From Isoperla grammatica (taxonomy: Eukaryota; Arthropoda; Insecta; Plecoptera; Perlodidae), in assembly GCA_945910005.1 (NCBI GenBank), contig CAMDTW010000269.1, forward strand, positions 1 to 64,000: a stretch of 64,000 nucleotides of DNA, in the 5' to 3' direction. The notes beneath the pieces were generated by a model. The model saw nothing but the letters and a program-made list of their open reading frames with translations, did not search any database and was not told the origin of the DNA. Shown in pieces: positions 50,292 to 63,500 of this stretch. The position numbers were made by a program, and so were the translations under genes. How positions within the stretch are numbered: the stretch's first letter is position 1; each line of letters opens with the position of its first letter.

Positions 50292-52890
50292 TTCTGAAAG
50301 AGTATTATGAAATGCATAAATTGAGTTTTTTGGTCGTTTTTGGTTAAAATATGCATAAAATATAGAAATTGGCTGATTTTAGTCTATCTACCACAAACTT
50401 CCAGTTTTAAGAGGAATCTTGCATACGGCTGGGGTTCCTAAGGGTTTCAACCAAATTGCACAAATCGTTGTTTTAGAGCGTTTCAGGCTCCATAAGCACA
50501 ATTTGTCCATTTCGTCACATTTCGATAACTTCTATAGAAGTTACACCCTCCGTCGAAAAATAAGAATTATAGGTTGCATTCTTCAAGAGTATAATGAAAA
50601 TGCATAAATTGAGTTTTTTCGTCGTTTTTGGTTAAAATATGCATCAAAAATAGACATTGGCTGATTTCAGTCTATCTACCACAAACTTCCAGTTTTAAGA
50701 GGAATCTTGCATACGGCCGGGATTCCTAAGGGTTTCAACCAAAGTTACAAATCGTTGTTTTAGAGCGTTTCAGGCTCCAATAAGCACAATTTGTCCATTT
50801 CGTCACATTTCGATAATTTCTATAGAAGTTACAACCTCCGTCGAAAAATAAGAATTATAGGTTGCATTCTTCAAGAGTATAATGAAAATGAATAAATTGA
50901 GTTTTTTCGTCGTTTTTGGTAAAAATATGCATAAAAAATAGAAATAGGCTGATTTCAGTCTATCTACCACAAACTTCCAGTTTTAAGAGGAATCTTGCAT
51001 ACGGCCGGGATTCCTTAGGGTTTCAACCAAAGTTGACAAATCGTTGTTTAAGAGCGTTTCAGGCTCCAATAAGCACAATTTGTCCATTTCGTCACATTTC
51101 GATAACTTCTATAGAAGTTACACCCTCCGTTGAAAAATAAGAATTATAGGCTGCATTCTTCAAGAGTATAATGAAAATGCATAAATTGAGTTTTTTCGTC
51201 GTTTTTGGTTAAAATATGCATAAAATATAGAAATTGGCTGATTTCAGTCTATCTACCACAAACTTCCAGTTTTAAGAGCAATCTTGCATACGGCTGGGAT
51301 TCCTAAGGGTTTCAACCAAAGTTGACAAATCGTTGTTTTAGAGCGTTTCAGGCTCCAATAAGCACAATTTGTCCATTTCGTCACATTTCGATAATTTCTA
51401 TAGAAGTTACAACCTCCGTCGAAAAATAAGAATTATAGGTTGCATTCTTCAAGAGTATAATGAAAATGCATAAATTGAGTTTTTTCGTCGTTTTTGGTAA
51501 AAATATGCATAAAAAATAGAAATAGGCTGATTTCAGTCTATCTACCACAAACTTCCAGTTTTAAGAGGAATCTTGCATACGGCCGGGATTCCTTAGGGTT
51601 TCAACCAAAGTTGACAAATCGTTGTTTAAGAGCGTTTCAGGCTCCAATAAGCACAATTTGTCCATTTCGTCACATTTCGATAATTTCTATAGAAGTTACA
51701 ACCTCCGTCGAAAAATAAGAATTATAGGTTGCATTCTTCAAGAGTATAATGAAAATGCATAAATTGAGTTTTTTCGTCGTTTTTGGTAAAAATATGCATA
51801 AAAAATAGAAATAGGCTGATTTCAGTCTATCTACCACAAACTTCCAGTTTTAAGAGGAATCTTGCATACGGCCGGGATTCCTTAGGGTTTCAACCAAAGT
51901 TGACAAATCGTTGTTTAAGAGCGTTTCAGGCTCCAATAAGCACAATTTGTCCATTTCGTCACATTTCGAAAACTTCTATAGAAGTTACACCCTCCGTTGA
52001 AAAATAAGAATTATAGGCTGCATTCTTCAAGAGTATAATAAAAATGCATAAATTGAGTTTTTTCGTCGTTTTTGGTTAAAATATGCATAAAATATAGAAA
52101 TTGGCTGATTTCAGTCTATCTACCACAAACTTCCAGTTTTAAGAGGAATCTTGCATACGGCTGGGATTCCTAAGGGTTTCAACCAAAGTTGACAAATCGT
52201 TGTTTTAGAGCGTTTCAGGCTCCAATTAACACACTTTGTCCATTTCGTCACATTTCGATAACTACTTTAGAAGTTACACCAACCGTTGAAAAATAATAAT
52301 GTTAGTGTGCATTCTGAAAGAGTATTATGAAAATGCATAAATTGAGTTTTTTGGTCGTTTTTGGTTAAAATATGAATAAAATATAGAAATTGGCTGATTT
52401 TAGTCTATCTACCACAAACTTCCAGTTTTAAGAGGAATCTTGCATACGGCTGGGATTCCTAAGGGTTTCAACCAAATTGCACAAATCGTTGTTTTAGAGC
52501 GTTTCAGGCTCCAATAAGCACAATTTGTCCATTTCGTCACATTTCAATAACTTCTATAGAAGTTACACTCTCCGTTGAAAAATAAGAATTATATTTTGCA
52601 TTCTTCAAGAGTATTATAAAAATGCATAAATTGAGTTTTATGGTCGTTTTTGGTTAAAATATGGATAAAACATAGAAATTGGCTGATTTCAGTCTATCTA
52701 CCACAAAACTTCCAGTTTTAAGAGGAATCTTGCATACGGCTGGGATTCCTAAGGGTTTCAACCAAAGTTGACAAATCGTTGTTTTAGAGCGTTTCAGGCT
52801 CCAATAAGCACAATTTGTCCATTTCGTCACATTTCGATAACTACTTTAGAAGTTACACCAACCGTTGAAAAATAATAATGTTAGTGTGCA
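50292..52890 (+). repeat. Monomer- and dimer-scale duplications of the ggtaaaaatatg variant
   Basis: The ggtaaaaatatg/aaataggctg/ccttaggg/gtttaagagc monomer occurs at 50,867-51,155, 51,445-51,733 and 51,734-52,022. The first two are separated by one mosaic monomer (51,156-51,444), the last two are directly adjacent. This is the clearest place where single-monomer tandem duplication is visible. The rest of the segment holds B-patch, T-type and catcaaaa monomers, including one with indels (ctccataagc, aaagttacaa) and one with ttatattttgc near 52,590 that recurs near 63,285. Confidence 0.83.
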
Positions 52891-55202
52891 TTCTGAAAGA
52901 GTATTATGAAAATGCATAAATTGAGTTTTTTGGTCGTTTTTGGTTAAAATATGAATAAAATATAGAAATTGGCTGATTTTAGTCTATCTACCACAAACTT
53001 CCAGTTTTAAGAGGAATCTTGCATACGGCTGGGATTCCTAAGGGTTTCAACCAAAGTTGACAAATCGTTGTTTTAGAGCGTTTCAGGCTCCAATTAACAC
53101 AATTTGTCCATTTCGTCACATTTCGATAACTTCTATAGAAGTTACACCCTCCGTCGAAAAATAAGAATTATAGGTTGAATTCTTCAAGAGTATAATGAAA
53201 ATGCATAAATTGAGTTTTTTCGTCGTTTTTGGTTAAAATATGCATAAAAAATAGAAATTGGCTGATTTCAGTCTATCTTCCACAAACTTCCAGTTTTAAG
53301 AGGAATCTTGCATACGGCTGGGATTACTAAGGGTTTCAACCAAATTGCACAAATCGTTGTTTTAGAGCGTTTCAGGCTCCAATAAGCACAATTTGTCCAT
53401 TTCGTCACATTTCGATAACTTCTATAGAAGTTACACCCTCCGTCGAAAAATAAGAATTATAGGTTGCATTCTTCAAGAGTATAATGAAAATGCATAAATT
53501 GAGTTTTTTCGTCGTTTTTGGTTAAAATATGCATAAAAAATAGAAATTAGCTGATTTCAGTCTATCTACCACAAACTTCCAGTTTTAAGAGGAATCTTGC
53601 ATACGGCCGGGATTCCTAAGGGTTTTAACCAAAGTTGACAAATCGTTGTTTTAGAGCCTTTCAGGCTCCAATAAGCACAATTTGTCCATTTCGGTCACAT
53701 TTCGATAACTTCTATAGAAGTTACACCCTCCGTTGAAAAATAAGAATTATAGGCTGCATTCTTCAAGAGTATAATGAAAATGCATAAATTGAGTTTTTCG
53801 TCGTTTTTGGTTAAAATATGCATAAAATATAGAAATTGGCTAATTTTAGTCTATCTACCACAAACTTCCAGTTTTAAGAGGAATCTTGCATACGGCTGGG
53901 ATTCCTCAGGGTTTCAACCAAAGTTGACAAATCGTTGTTTTAGAGCGTTTCAGGCTCCAATAAGCACAATTTGTCCATTTCGTCACATTTCGATAACTAC
54001 TTTAGAAGTTACACCAACCGTTGAAAAATAATAATGTTAGTGTGCATTCTGAAAGAGTATTATGAAAATGCATAAATTGAGTTTTTTGGTCGTTTTTGGT
54101 TAAAATATGAATAAAATATAGAAATTGGCTGATTTTAGTCTATCTACCACAAACTTCCAGTTTTAAGAGGAATCTTGCATACGGCTGGGATTCCTAAGGG
54201 TTTCAACCAAAGTTGACAAATCGTTGTTTTAGAGCGTTTCAGGCTCCAATTAACACAATTTGTCCATTTCGTCACATTTCGATAACTTCTATAGAAGTTA
54301 CACCCTCCGTCGAAAAATAAGAATTATAGGTTGAATTCTTCAAGAGTATAATGAAAATGCATAAATTGAGTTTTTTCGTCGTTTTTGGTTAAAATATGCA
54401 TAAAAAATAGAAATTGGCTGATTTCAGTCTATCTTCCACAAACTTCCAGTTTTAAGAGGAATCTTGCATACGGCTGGGATTCCTAAGGGTTTCAACCAAA
54501 TTGCACAAATCGTTGTTTTAGAGCGTTTCAGGCTCCAATAAGCACAATTTGTCCATTTCGTCACATTTCGATAACTTCTATAGAAGTTACACCCTCCGTC
54601 GAAAAATAAGAATTATAGGTTGCATTCTTCAAGAGTATAATGAAAATGCATAAATTGAGTTTTTTCGTCGTTTTTGGTTAAAATATGCATAAAAAATAGA
54701 AATTAGCTGATTTCAGTCTATCTACCACAAACTTCCAGTTTTAAGAGGAATCTTGCATACGGCCGGGATTCCTAAGGGTTTTAACCAAAGTTGACAAATC
54801 GTTGTTTTAGAGCCTTTCAGGCTCCAATAAGCACAATTTGTCCATTTCGTCACATTTCGATAACTTCTATAGAAGTTACACCCTCCGTTGAAAAATAAGA
54901 ATTATAGGCTGCATTCTTCAAGAGTATAATGAAAATGCATAAATTGAGTTTTTTCGTCGTTTTTGGTTAAAATATGCATAAAATATAGAAATTGGCTAAT
55001 TTTAGTCTATCTACCACAAACTTCCAGTTTTAAGAGGAATCTTGCATACGGCTGGGATTCCTAAGGGTTTCAACCAAATTGCACAAATCGTTGTTCTAGA
55101 GCGTTTCAGGCTCCAATAAGCACAATTTGTCCATTTCGTCACATTTCGATAACTTCTATCGAAGTTACACCCTCCGTTGAAAAATAAGAATTATAGGCTG
55201 CA
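52891..55202 (+). repeat. Two 4-mer units (1,156 bp each)
   Basis: Copy 1 is 52,891-54,046 and copy 2 is 54,047-55,202. Order: B-patch monomer with atgaataaaat and caattaacac; ggttgaattc with tatcttccac; aaattagctg with ggttttaacc and gagcctttc (53,654 and 54,810); ggctaatttt. Copy 1 has a compensating one-base gain (tttcggtcac) and loss (gagtttttcg), so the period stays exact. The last monomers differ: copy 1 has gattcctcagg, gttgac and a B patch, copy 2 has aaattgcac and tctatcgaag. Confidence 0.87.
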
Positions 55203-57513
55203 TTCTTCAAGAGTATAATGAAAATGCATAAATTGAGTTTTTTCGTCGTTTTTGGTTAAAATATGCATAAAATAAAGAAATTGGCTGATTTTAGTCTATC
55301 TACCACAAACTTCCAGTTTTAAGAGGAATCTTGCATACGGCTGGGATTCCTAAGGGTTTCAACCAAATTGCACAAATCGTTGTTTTAGAGCGTTTCAGGC
55401 TCCAATAAGCACAATTTGTCCATTTCGTCACATTTCGATAACTTCTATAGAAGTTACACCCTCCGTCGAAAAATAAGAATTATTGGTTGCATTCTTCAAG
55501 AGTAAAATGAAAATGCATAAATTGAGTTTTTTCGTCGTTTTTGGTTAAAATATGCATCAAAAATAGACATTGGCTGATTTCAGTCTATCTACCACAAACT
55601 TCCAGTTTTAAGAGGAATCTTGCATACGGCCGGGATTCCTAAGGGTTTAAACCAAAGTTGACAAATCGTTGTTTTAGAGCGTTTCAGGCTCCAATAAGCA
55701 CAATTTGTCCATTTCGTCACATTTCGATAACTTCTATAGAAGTTACACCCTCCGTCGAAAAATAAGAATTATAGGTTGCATTCTTCAAGAGTATAATGAA
55801 AATGCATAAATTGAGTTTTTTCGTCGTTTTTGGTTAAAATATGCATAAAAAATAGAAATTGGCTGATTTCAGTCTATCTACCACAAACTTCCAGTTTTAA
55901 GAGGAATCTTGCATACGGCCGGGATTCCTAAGGGTTTCAACCAAAGTTGACAAATCGTTGTTTTAGAGCGTTTAGGCTCCAATAAGCACAATTTTGTCCA
56001 TTTCGTCACATTTCGATAACTTCTATAGAAGTTACACCCTCCGTTGAAAAATAAGAATTATAGGCTGCATTCTTCAAGAGTATAATGAAAATGCATAAAT
56101 TGAGTTTTTTCGTCGTTTTTGGTTAAAATATGCATAAAATATAGAAATTGGCTGATTTCAGTCTATCTACCACAAACTTCCAGTTTTAAGAGGAATCTTG
56201 CATACGGCTGGGATTCCTAAGGGTTTCAACCAAAGTTGACAAATCGTTGTTTTAGAGCGTTTCAGGCTCCAATAAGCACAATTTGTCCATTTCGTCACAT
56301 TTCGATAACTACTTTAGAAGTTACACCAACCGTTGAAAAATAATAATGTTAGTGTGCATTCTGAAAGAGTATTATGAAAATGCATAAATTGAGTTTTTTG
56401 GTCGTTTTTGGTTAAAATATGAATAAAATATAGAAATTGGCTGATTTTAGTCTATCTACCACAAACTTCCAGTTTTAAGAGGAATCTTGCATACGGCTGG
56501 GATTCCTAAGGGTTTCAACCAAAGTTGACAAATCGTTGTTTTAGAGCGTTTCAGGCTCCAATTAACACAATTTGTCCATTTCGTCACATTTCGATAACTT
56601 CTATAGAAGTTACACCCTCCGTCGAAAAATAAGAATTATAGGTTGAATTCTTCAAGAGTATAATGAAAATGCATAAATTGAGTTTTTTCGTCGTTTTTGG
56701 TTAAAATATGCATAAAAAATAGAAATTGGCTGATTTCAGTCTATCTTCCACAAACTTCCAGTTTTAAGAGGAATCTTGCATACGGCTGGGATTCCTAAGG
56801 GTTTCAACAAATTGCACAAATCGTTGTTTTAGAGCGTTTCAGGCTCCAATAAGCACAATTTGTCCATTTCGTCACATTTCGATAACTTCTATAGAAGTTA
56901 CACCCTCCGTCGAAAAATAAGAATTATAGGTTGCATTCTTCAAGAGTATAATGAAAATGCATAAATTGACTTTTTTCGTCGTTTTTGGTTAAAATATGCA
57001 TAAAAAATAGAAATTGGCTGATTTCAGTCTATCTACCACAAACTTCCAGTTTTAAGAGGAATCTTGCATACGGCCGGGATTCCTAAGAGTTTCAACCAAA
57101 GTTGACAAATCGTTGTTTTAGAGCGTTTCAGGCTCTAATAAGCACAATTTGTCCATTTCGTCACATTTCGATAACTTCTGTAGAAGTTACACCCTCCGTC
57201 GAAAAATAAGAATTATAGGTTGCATTCTTCAAGAGTATAATGAAAATGCATAAATTGAGTTTTTTCGTCGTTTTTGGTTAAAATATGCATAAAAAATAGA
57301 AATTGGCTGATTTCAGTCTATCTACCACAAACTTCCAGTTTTAAGAGGAATCTTGCATACGGCTGGGATTCCTAAGGGTTTCAACCAAAGTTGACAAATC
57401 GTTGTTTTAGAGCGTTTCAGGCTCCAATAAGCACAATTTGTCCATTTCGTCACATTTCGATAACTACTTTAGAAGTTACACCAACCGTTAAAAAATAATA
57501 ATGTTAGTGTGCA
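55203..57513 (+). repeat. Rest of the shared 5-mer block and a partial third 4-mer copy
   Basis: From 55,203 the segment carries the ataaaataaag, catcaaaa, C-type and mosaic monomers shared with 49.1-50.3 kb. From 56,359 the first two monomers of the 52.9-55.2 kb 4-mer return (atgaataaaat with caattaacac; ggttgaattc with tatcttccac). The next monomers depart from that order (ttgactttttt, aagagtttc, cttctgtag) and end in a B patch at 57,503. Confidence 0.8.
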
Positions 57514-60500
57514 TTCTGAAAGAGTATTATGAAAATGCATAAATTGAGTTTTTTGGTCGTTTTTGGTTAAAATATGCATAAAATATAGAAATTGGCTGAT
57601 TTTAGTCTATCTACCACAAACTTCCAGTTTTAAGAGGAATCTTGCATACGGCCGGGATTCCTAAGGGTTTCAACCAAAGTTGACAAATCGTTGTTTTAGA
57701 GCGTTTCAGGCTCCAATAAGCACAAATTATCCATTTCGTCACATTTCGATAACTTCTATAGAAATTACACCCTCCGTTGAAAAATAAGAATTATAGGCTG
57801 CATTCTTCAAGAGTATAATGAAAATGCATAAATTGAGTTTTTTCGTCGTTTTTGGTTAAAATATGCATAAAATATAGAAATTGGCTGATTTTAGTCTATC
57901 TACCACAAACTTCCAGTTTTAAGAGGAATCTTGCATACGGCTGGGAATCCTAAGGGTTTCAACCAAATTGCACAAATCGTTGTTTTTGAGCGTTTCAGGC
58001 TCCAATAAGCACAATTTGTCCATTTCGTCACATTTCGATAACTTCGATAGAAGTTACACCCTCCGTCGAAAAATAAGAATTATAGGTTGCATTCTTCAAG
58101 AGTATAATGAAAATGCATAAATTGAGTTTTTTCGTCGTTTTTGGTTAAAATATGCATAAAAAATAGAAATTGGCTGATTTCAGTCTATCTACCACAAACT
58201 TCCAGTTTTAAGAGGAATCTTGCATACGGCCGGGATTCCTAAGGGTTTCAACCAAAGTTAACAAATCGTTGTTTTAGAGCGTTTCAGGCTCCAATAAGCA
58301 CAATTTGTCCATTTCGTCACATTTCGATAACTTCTATAGAAGTTACACCCTCCGTCGAAAAATAAGAATTATAGGTTGCATTCTTCAAGAGTATAATGAA
58401 AATGTATAAATTGAGTTTTTTCGTCGTTTTTGGTTAAAATATGCATAAAAAATAGAAATTGGCTGATTTTAGTCTATCTACCACAAACTTCCAGTTTTAA
58501 GAGGAATCTTGCATACGGCCGGGATTCCTAAGGGTTTCAACCAAAGTTGACAAATCGTTGTTTTAGAGCGTTTCAGGCTCCAATAAGCACAATTTGTCCA
58601 TTTCGTTACATTTCGATAACTTCTATAGAAGTTACACCCTCCGTTGAAAAATAAGAATTATAGGCTGCATTCTTCAAGAGTATAATGAAAATGCATAAAT
58701 TGAGTTTTTTCGTCGTTTTTGGTTAAAATATGCATAAAACATAGATATTGGCTGATTTCAGTCTATCTACCACAAACTTCCAGTTTTAAGAGGAATCTTG
58801 CATACAGCTGGGATTCCTAAGGGTTTCAACCAAAGTTGACAAATCGTTGTTTTAGAGCGTTTCAGGCTCCAATAAGCACAATTTGTCCATTTCGTCACAT
58901 TTCGATAACTACTTTAGAAGTTACACCAACCGTTGAAAAATAATAATGTTAGTGTGCATTCTGAAAGAGTATTATGAAAATGCATAAATTGAGTTTTTTG
59001 GTCGTTTTTGGTTAAAATATGCATTAAATATAGAAATTGGCTGATTAAAGTCTATCTACCACAAACTTCCAGTTTTAAGAGGAATCTTGCATACGGCTGG
59101 GGTTCCTAAGGGTTTCAACCAAATTGCACAAATCGTTGTTTTAGAGCGGTTCAGGCTCCAATAAGCACAATTTGTCCATTTTGTCACATTTCGATAATTT
59201 CTATAGAAGTTACAACCTCCGTCGAAAAATAAGAATTATAGGTTGCATTCTTCAAGAGTATAATGAAAATGCATAAATTGAGTTTTTTCGTCGTTTTTGG
59301 TAAAAATATGCATAAAAAATAGAAATAGGCTGATTTCAGTCTATCTACCACAAACTTCCAGTTTTAAGAGGAATCTTGCATACGGCTGGGATTCCTAAGG
59401 GTTTCAACCAAATTGCACAAATCGTTGTTTTTGAGCGTTTCAGGCTCCAATAAGCACAATTTGTCCATTTCGTCACATTTCGATAACTTCTATAGAAGTT
59501 ACACCCTCCGTCGAAAAATAAAAATTATAGGTTGCATTCTTCAAGAGTATAATGAAAATGCATAAATTGAGTTTTTTCGTCGTTTTTGGTTAAAATATGC
59601 ATAAAAAAAAGAAATTGGCTGATTTCAGTCTATCTACCACAAACTTCCAGTTTTAAGAGGAATCTTGCATACGGCCGGGATTCCTAAGGGTTTCAACCAA
59701 AGTTAACAAATCGTTGTTTTAGAGCGTTTCAGGCTCCAATAAGCACAATTTGTCCATTTCGTCACATTTCGATAACTTCTATACAAGTTAAACCCTCCGT
59801 CGAAAAATAAGAATTATAGGTTGCATTCTTCAAGAGTATAATGAAAATGCATAAATTGAGTTTTTTCGTCGTTTTTGGTTAAAATATGCATAAAAAATAG
59901 AAATTGGCTGATTTCAGTCTATCAACCAAAACTTCCAGTTTTAAGAGGAATCTTGCATACGGCCGGGATTCCTAAGGGTTTCAACCAAAGTTGACAAATC
60001 GTTGTTTTAGAGCGTTTCAGGCTCCAATAAGCACAATTTGTCCATTTCGTCACATTTCGATAACTTCTATAGAAGGTGAACCCTCCGTTGAAAAATAAGA
60101 ATTATAGGCTGCATTCTTCAAGAGTAAAATGAAAATGCATAAATTGAGTTTTTTCGTCGTTTTTGGTTAAAATATGCATAACAAATAGAAATTGGCTGAT
60201 TTCAGTCTATCTACCACAAACTTCCAGTTTTAAGAGGAATCTTGCATACGGCTGGGATTCCTAAGGGTTTCAACCAAATTGCACAAATCGTTGTTTTAGA
60301 GCGTTTCAGTCTCCAATAAGCACAATTTGTCCATTTCGTCACATTTCGATAACTTCTATAGAACATTACACCCTCCGTCGAAAAATAAGAATTATAGGTT
60401 GCATTCTTCAAGAGTATAATGAAAATCCATAAATTGAGTTTTTTCGTCGTTTTTGGTTAAAATATGCATAAAAAATAGAAATTGGCTGATTTCAGTCTAT

Positions 60501-63500
60501 CTACCACAAACTTCCAGTTTTAAGAGGAATCTTGCATACGGCCGGGATTCCTAAGGGTTTCAACCAAAGTTGACAAATCGTTGTTTTAGAGCGTTTCAGG
60601 CTCCAATAAGCACAATTTGTCCATTTCGTCACATTTTGATAACTTCTATAGAAGTTACACCCTCCGTCGAAAAATAAGAATTATAGGTTGCATTCTTCAA
60701 GAGTATAATGAAAATGCATAAATTGAGTTTTTTCGTCGTTTTTGGTTAAAATATGCATAAAAAATAGAAATTGGCTGATTTCAGTCTATCTACCACAAAC
60801 TTCCAGTTTTAAGAGGAATCTTGCATACGGCCGGGATTCCTAAGGGTTTCAACCAAAGTTGACAAATCGTTGTTTTAGAGCGTTTCAGGCTCCAATAAGC
60901 ACAATTTGTCCATTTCGTCACATTTCGATAACTTCTATAGAAGTTACACCCTCCGTTGAAAAATATGAATTATAGGCTGCATTCTTCAAGAGTATAATGA
61001 AAATGCATAAATTGAGTTTTTTCGTCGTTTTTGGTTAAAATATGCATAAAATATAGAAATTGGCTGATTTTAGTCTATCTTCCACAAACTTCCAGTTTTA
61101 AGAGGAATCTTGCATACGGCTGGGATTCCTAAGGGTTTCAACCAAATTGCACAAATCGTTGTTTTAGAGCGTTTCAGGCTCCAATAAGCACAATTTGTCC
61201 ATTTCGTCACATTTCGATAACTTCTATAGAAGTTACACCCTCCGTTGAAAAATAAGAATTATAGGCTGCATTCTTCAAGAGTATAATGAAAATGCATAAA
61301 TTTAGTTTTTTCGTCGTTTTTGGTTAAAATTTGCAATAAATATAGAAATTGGCTGATTTTAGTCTATCTACCACAAACTTCCAGTTTTAAGAGGAATCTT
61401 GCATACGGCTGGGATTCCTAAGGGTTTCAACCAAATTGCACAAATCGTTGTTTTATAGCGTTTCAGGCTCCAATAAGCACAATTTGTCCATTTCGTCACA
61501 TTTCGATAATTTCTATAGAAGTTACACCCTCCGTCGAAAAATAAGAATTATAGGTTGCATTCTTCAAGAGTATAATGAAAATGCATAAATTGAGTTTTTT
61601 CGTCGTTTTTGGTTAAAATATGCATACAAAATAGAAATTGGCTGATTTCAGTCTACCTACCACAAACTTCCAGTTTTAAGAGGAATCTTGCATACGGCCG
61701 GGATTCCTAAGGGTTTCAACCAAAGTTGATAAATCGTTGTTTTAGAGCGTTTCAGGCTCCAATAAGCAAAATTTGTCCATTTCGTCACATTTCGATAACT
61801 TCTATAGAAGTTACACCCACCGTCGAAAAATAAGAATTATAGGTTGCATTCTTCAAGAGTATAATGAAAATGCATAAATTGAGTTTTTTCGTCGTTTTTG
61901 GTTAAAATATGCATAAAATATAGAAATTGGCTGATTTTAGTCTATCTACCACAAACTTCCAGTTTTAAGAGGAATCTTGCATACGGCTGGGATTCCTAAG
62001 GGTTTCAACCAAATTGCACAAATCGTTGTTTTAGAGCGTTTCAGGCTCCAATAAGCACAATTTGTCCATTTCGTCACATTTCGATAATTTCTATAGAAGT
62101 TACAACCTCCGTCGAAAAATAAGAATTATAGGTTGCATTCTTCAAGAGTATAATGAAAATGCATAAATTGAGTTTTTTCGTCGTTTTTGGTAAAAATATG
62201 CATAAAAAATAGAAATAGGCTGATTTCAGTCTATCTACCACAAACTTCCAGTTTTAAGAGGAATCTTGCAAACGGCCGGGATTCCTAAGGGTTTCAACCA
62301 AAGTTGACAAATCGTTGTTTTAGAGCGTTTCAGGCTCCAATAAGCACAATTAGTCCATTTTGTCACATTTCGATAACTTCTATAGAAGTTACACCCTCCG
62401 TCGAAAAATAAGAATTATAGGTTGCATTCTTCAAGAGTATAATGAAAATGCATAAATTGAGTTTTTTCGTCGTTTTTGGTTAAAATATGCATAAAAAATA
62501 GAAATTGGCTGATTTCAGTCTATCTACCACAAACTTCCAGTTTTAAGAGGAATCTTGCATACGGCTGGGATTCCTAAGGGTTTCAACCAAAGTTGACAAA
62601 TCGTTGTTTTAGAGCGTTTCAGGCTCCAATAAGCACAATTTGTCCATTTCGTCACCTTTCGATTACTACTTTAGAAGTTACACCAACCGTTGAAATATAA
62701 TACTGTTAGTGTGCATTCTGAAAGAGTATTATGAAAATGCATAAATTGAGTTTTTTCGTCGTTTTTGGTTAAAATATGCATAAAATATAGAAATTGGCTG
62801 ATTTTAGTCTATCTACCACAAACTTCCAGTTTTAAGAGGAATCTTGCATATAACTGGGATTCCTAAGGGTTTCAACCAAAGTTGACAAATCGTTGTTTTA
62901 GAGCGTTTCAGGCTCCAATAAGCAAAATGTGTCCATTTCGTCACCTTTCGATAACTACTTTAGAAGTTACACCAACCGTTGAAAAATAATAACGTTAGTG
63001 TGCATTCTGAAAGAGTATTATGAAAATGCATAAATTGAGTTTTTTTGGCGTTTTTGGTTTAAATATGCATAAAATAAAGAAATTAGCTGATTTTAGTCTA
63101 TCTACCACAAACTTCCAGTTTTAAGAGGAATCTTGCATACGGCTGGGATTCCTAAGGGTTTCAACCAAATTGCACAAATCGTTGTTTTAGAGCGTTTCAG
63201 GCTCCAATAAGCACAATTTGTCCATTTCGTCACATTTCGATAACTTCTATAGAAGTTACACCCTCCGTTGAAAAATAAGAATTATATTTTGCATTCTTCA
63301 AGAGTATTATGAAAATGCATAAATTGAGTTTTTTGGTCGTTTTTGGTTAAAATATGGATAAAATATAGAAATTGGCTGATTTTAGTCTATCTACCACAAA
63401 CTTCGAGTTTTAAGAGGAATCTTGTATACAGCTGGGATTCCTAAGTGTTTCAACCAAAGTTGACAAATCGTTGTTTTACAGCGTTTCAGGCTCCAATAAG

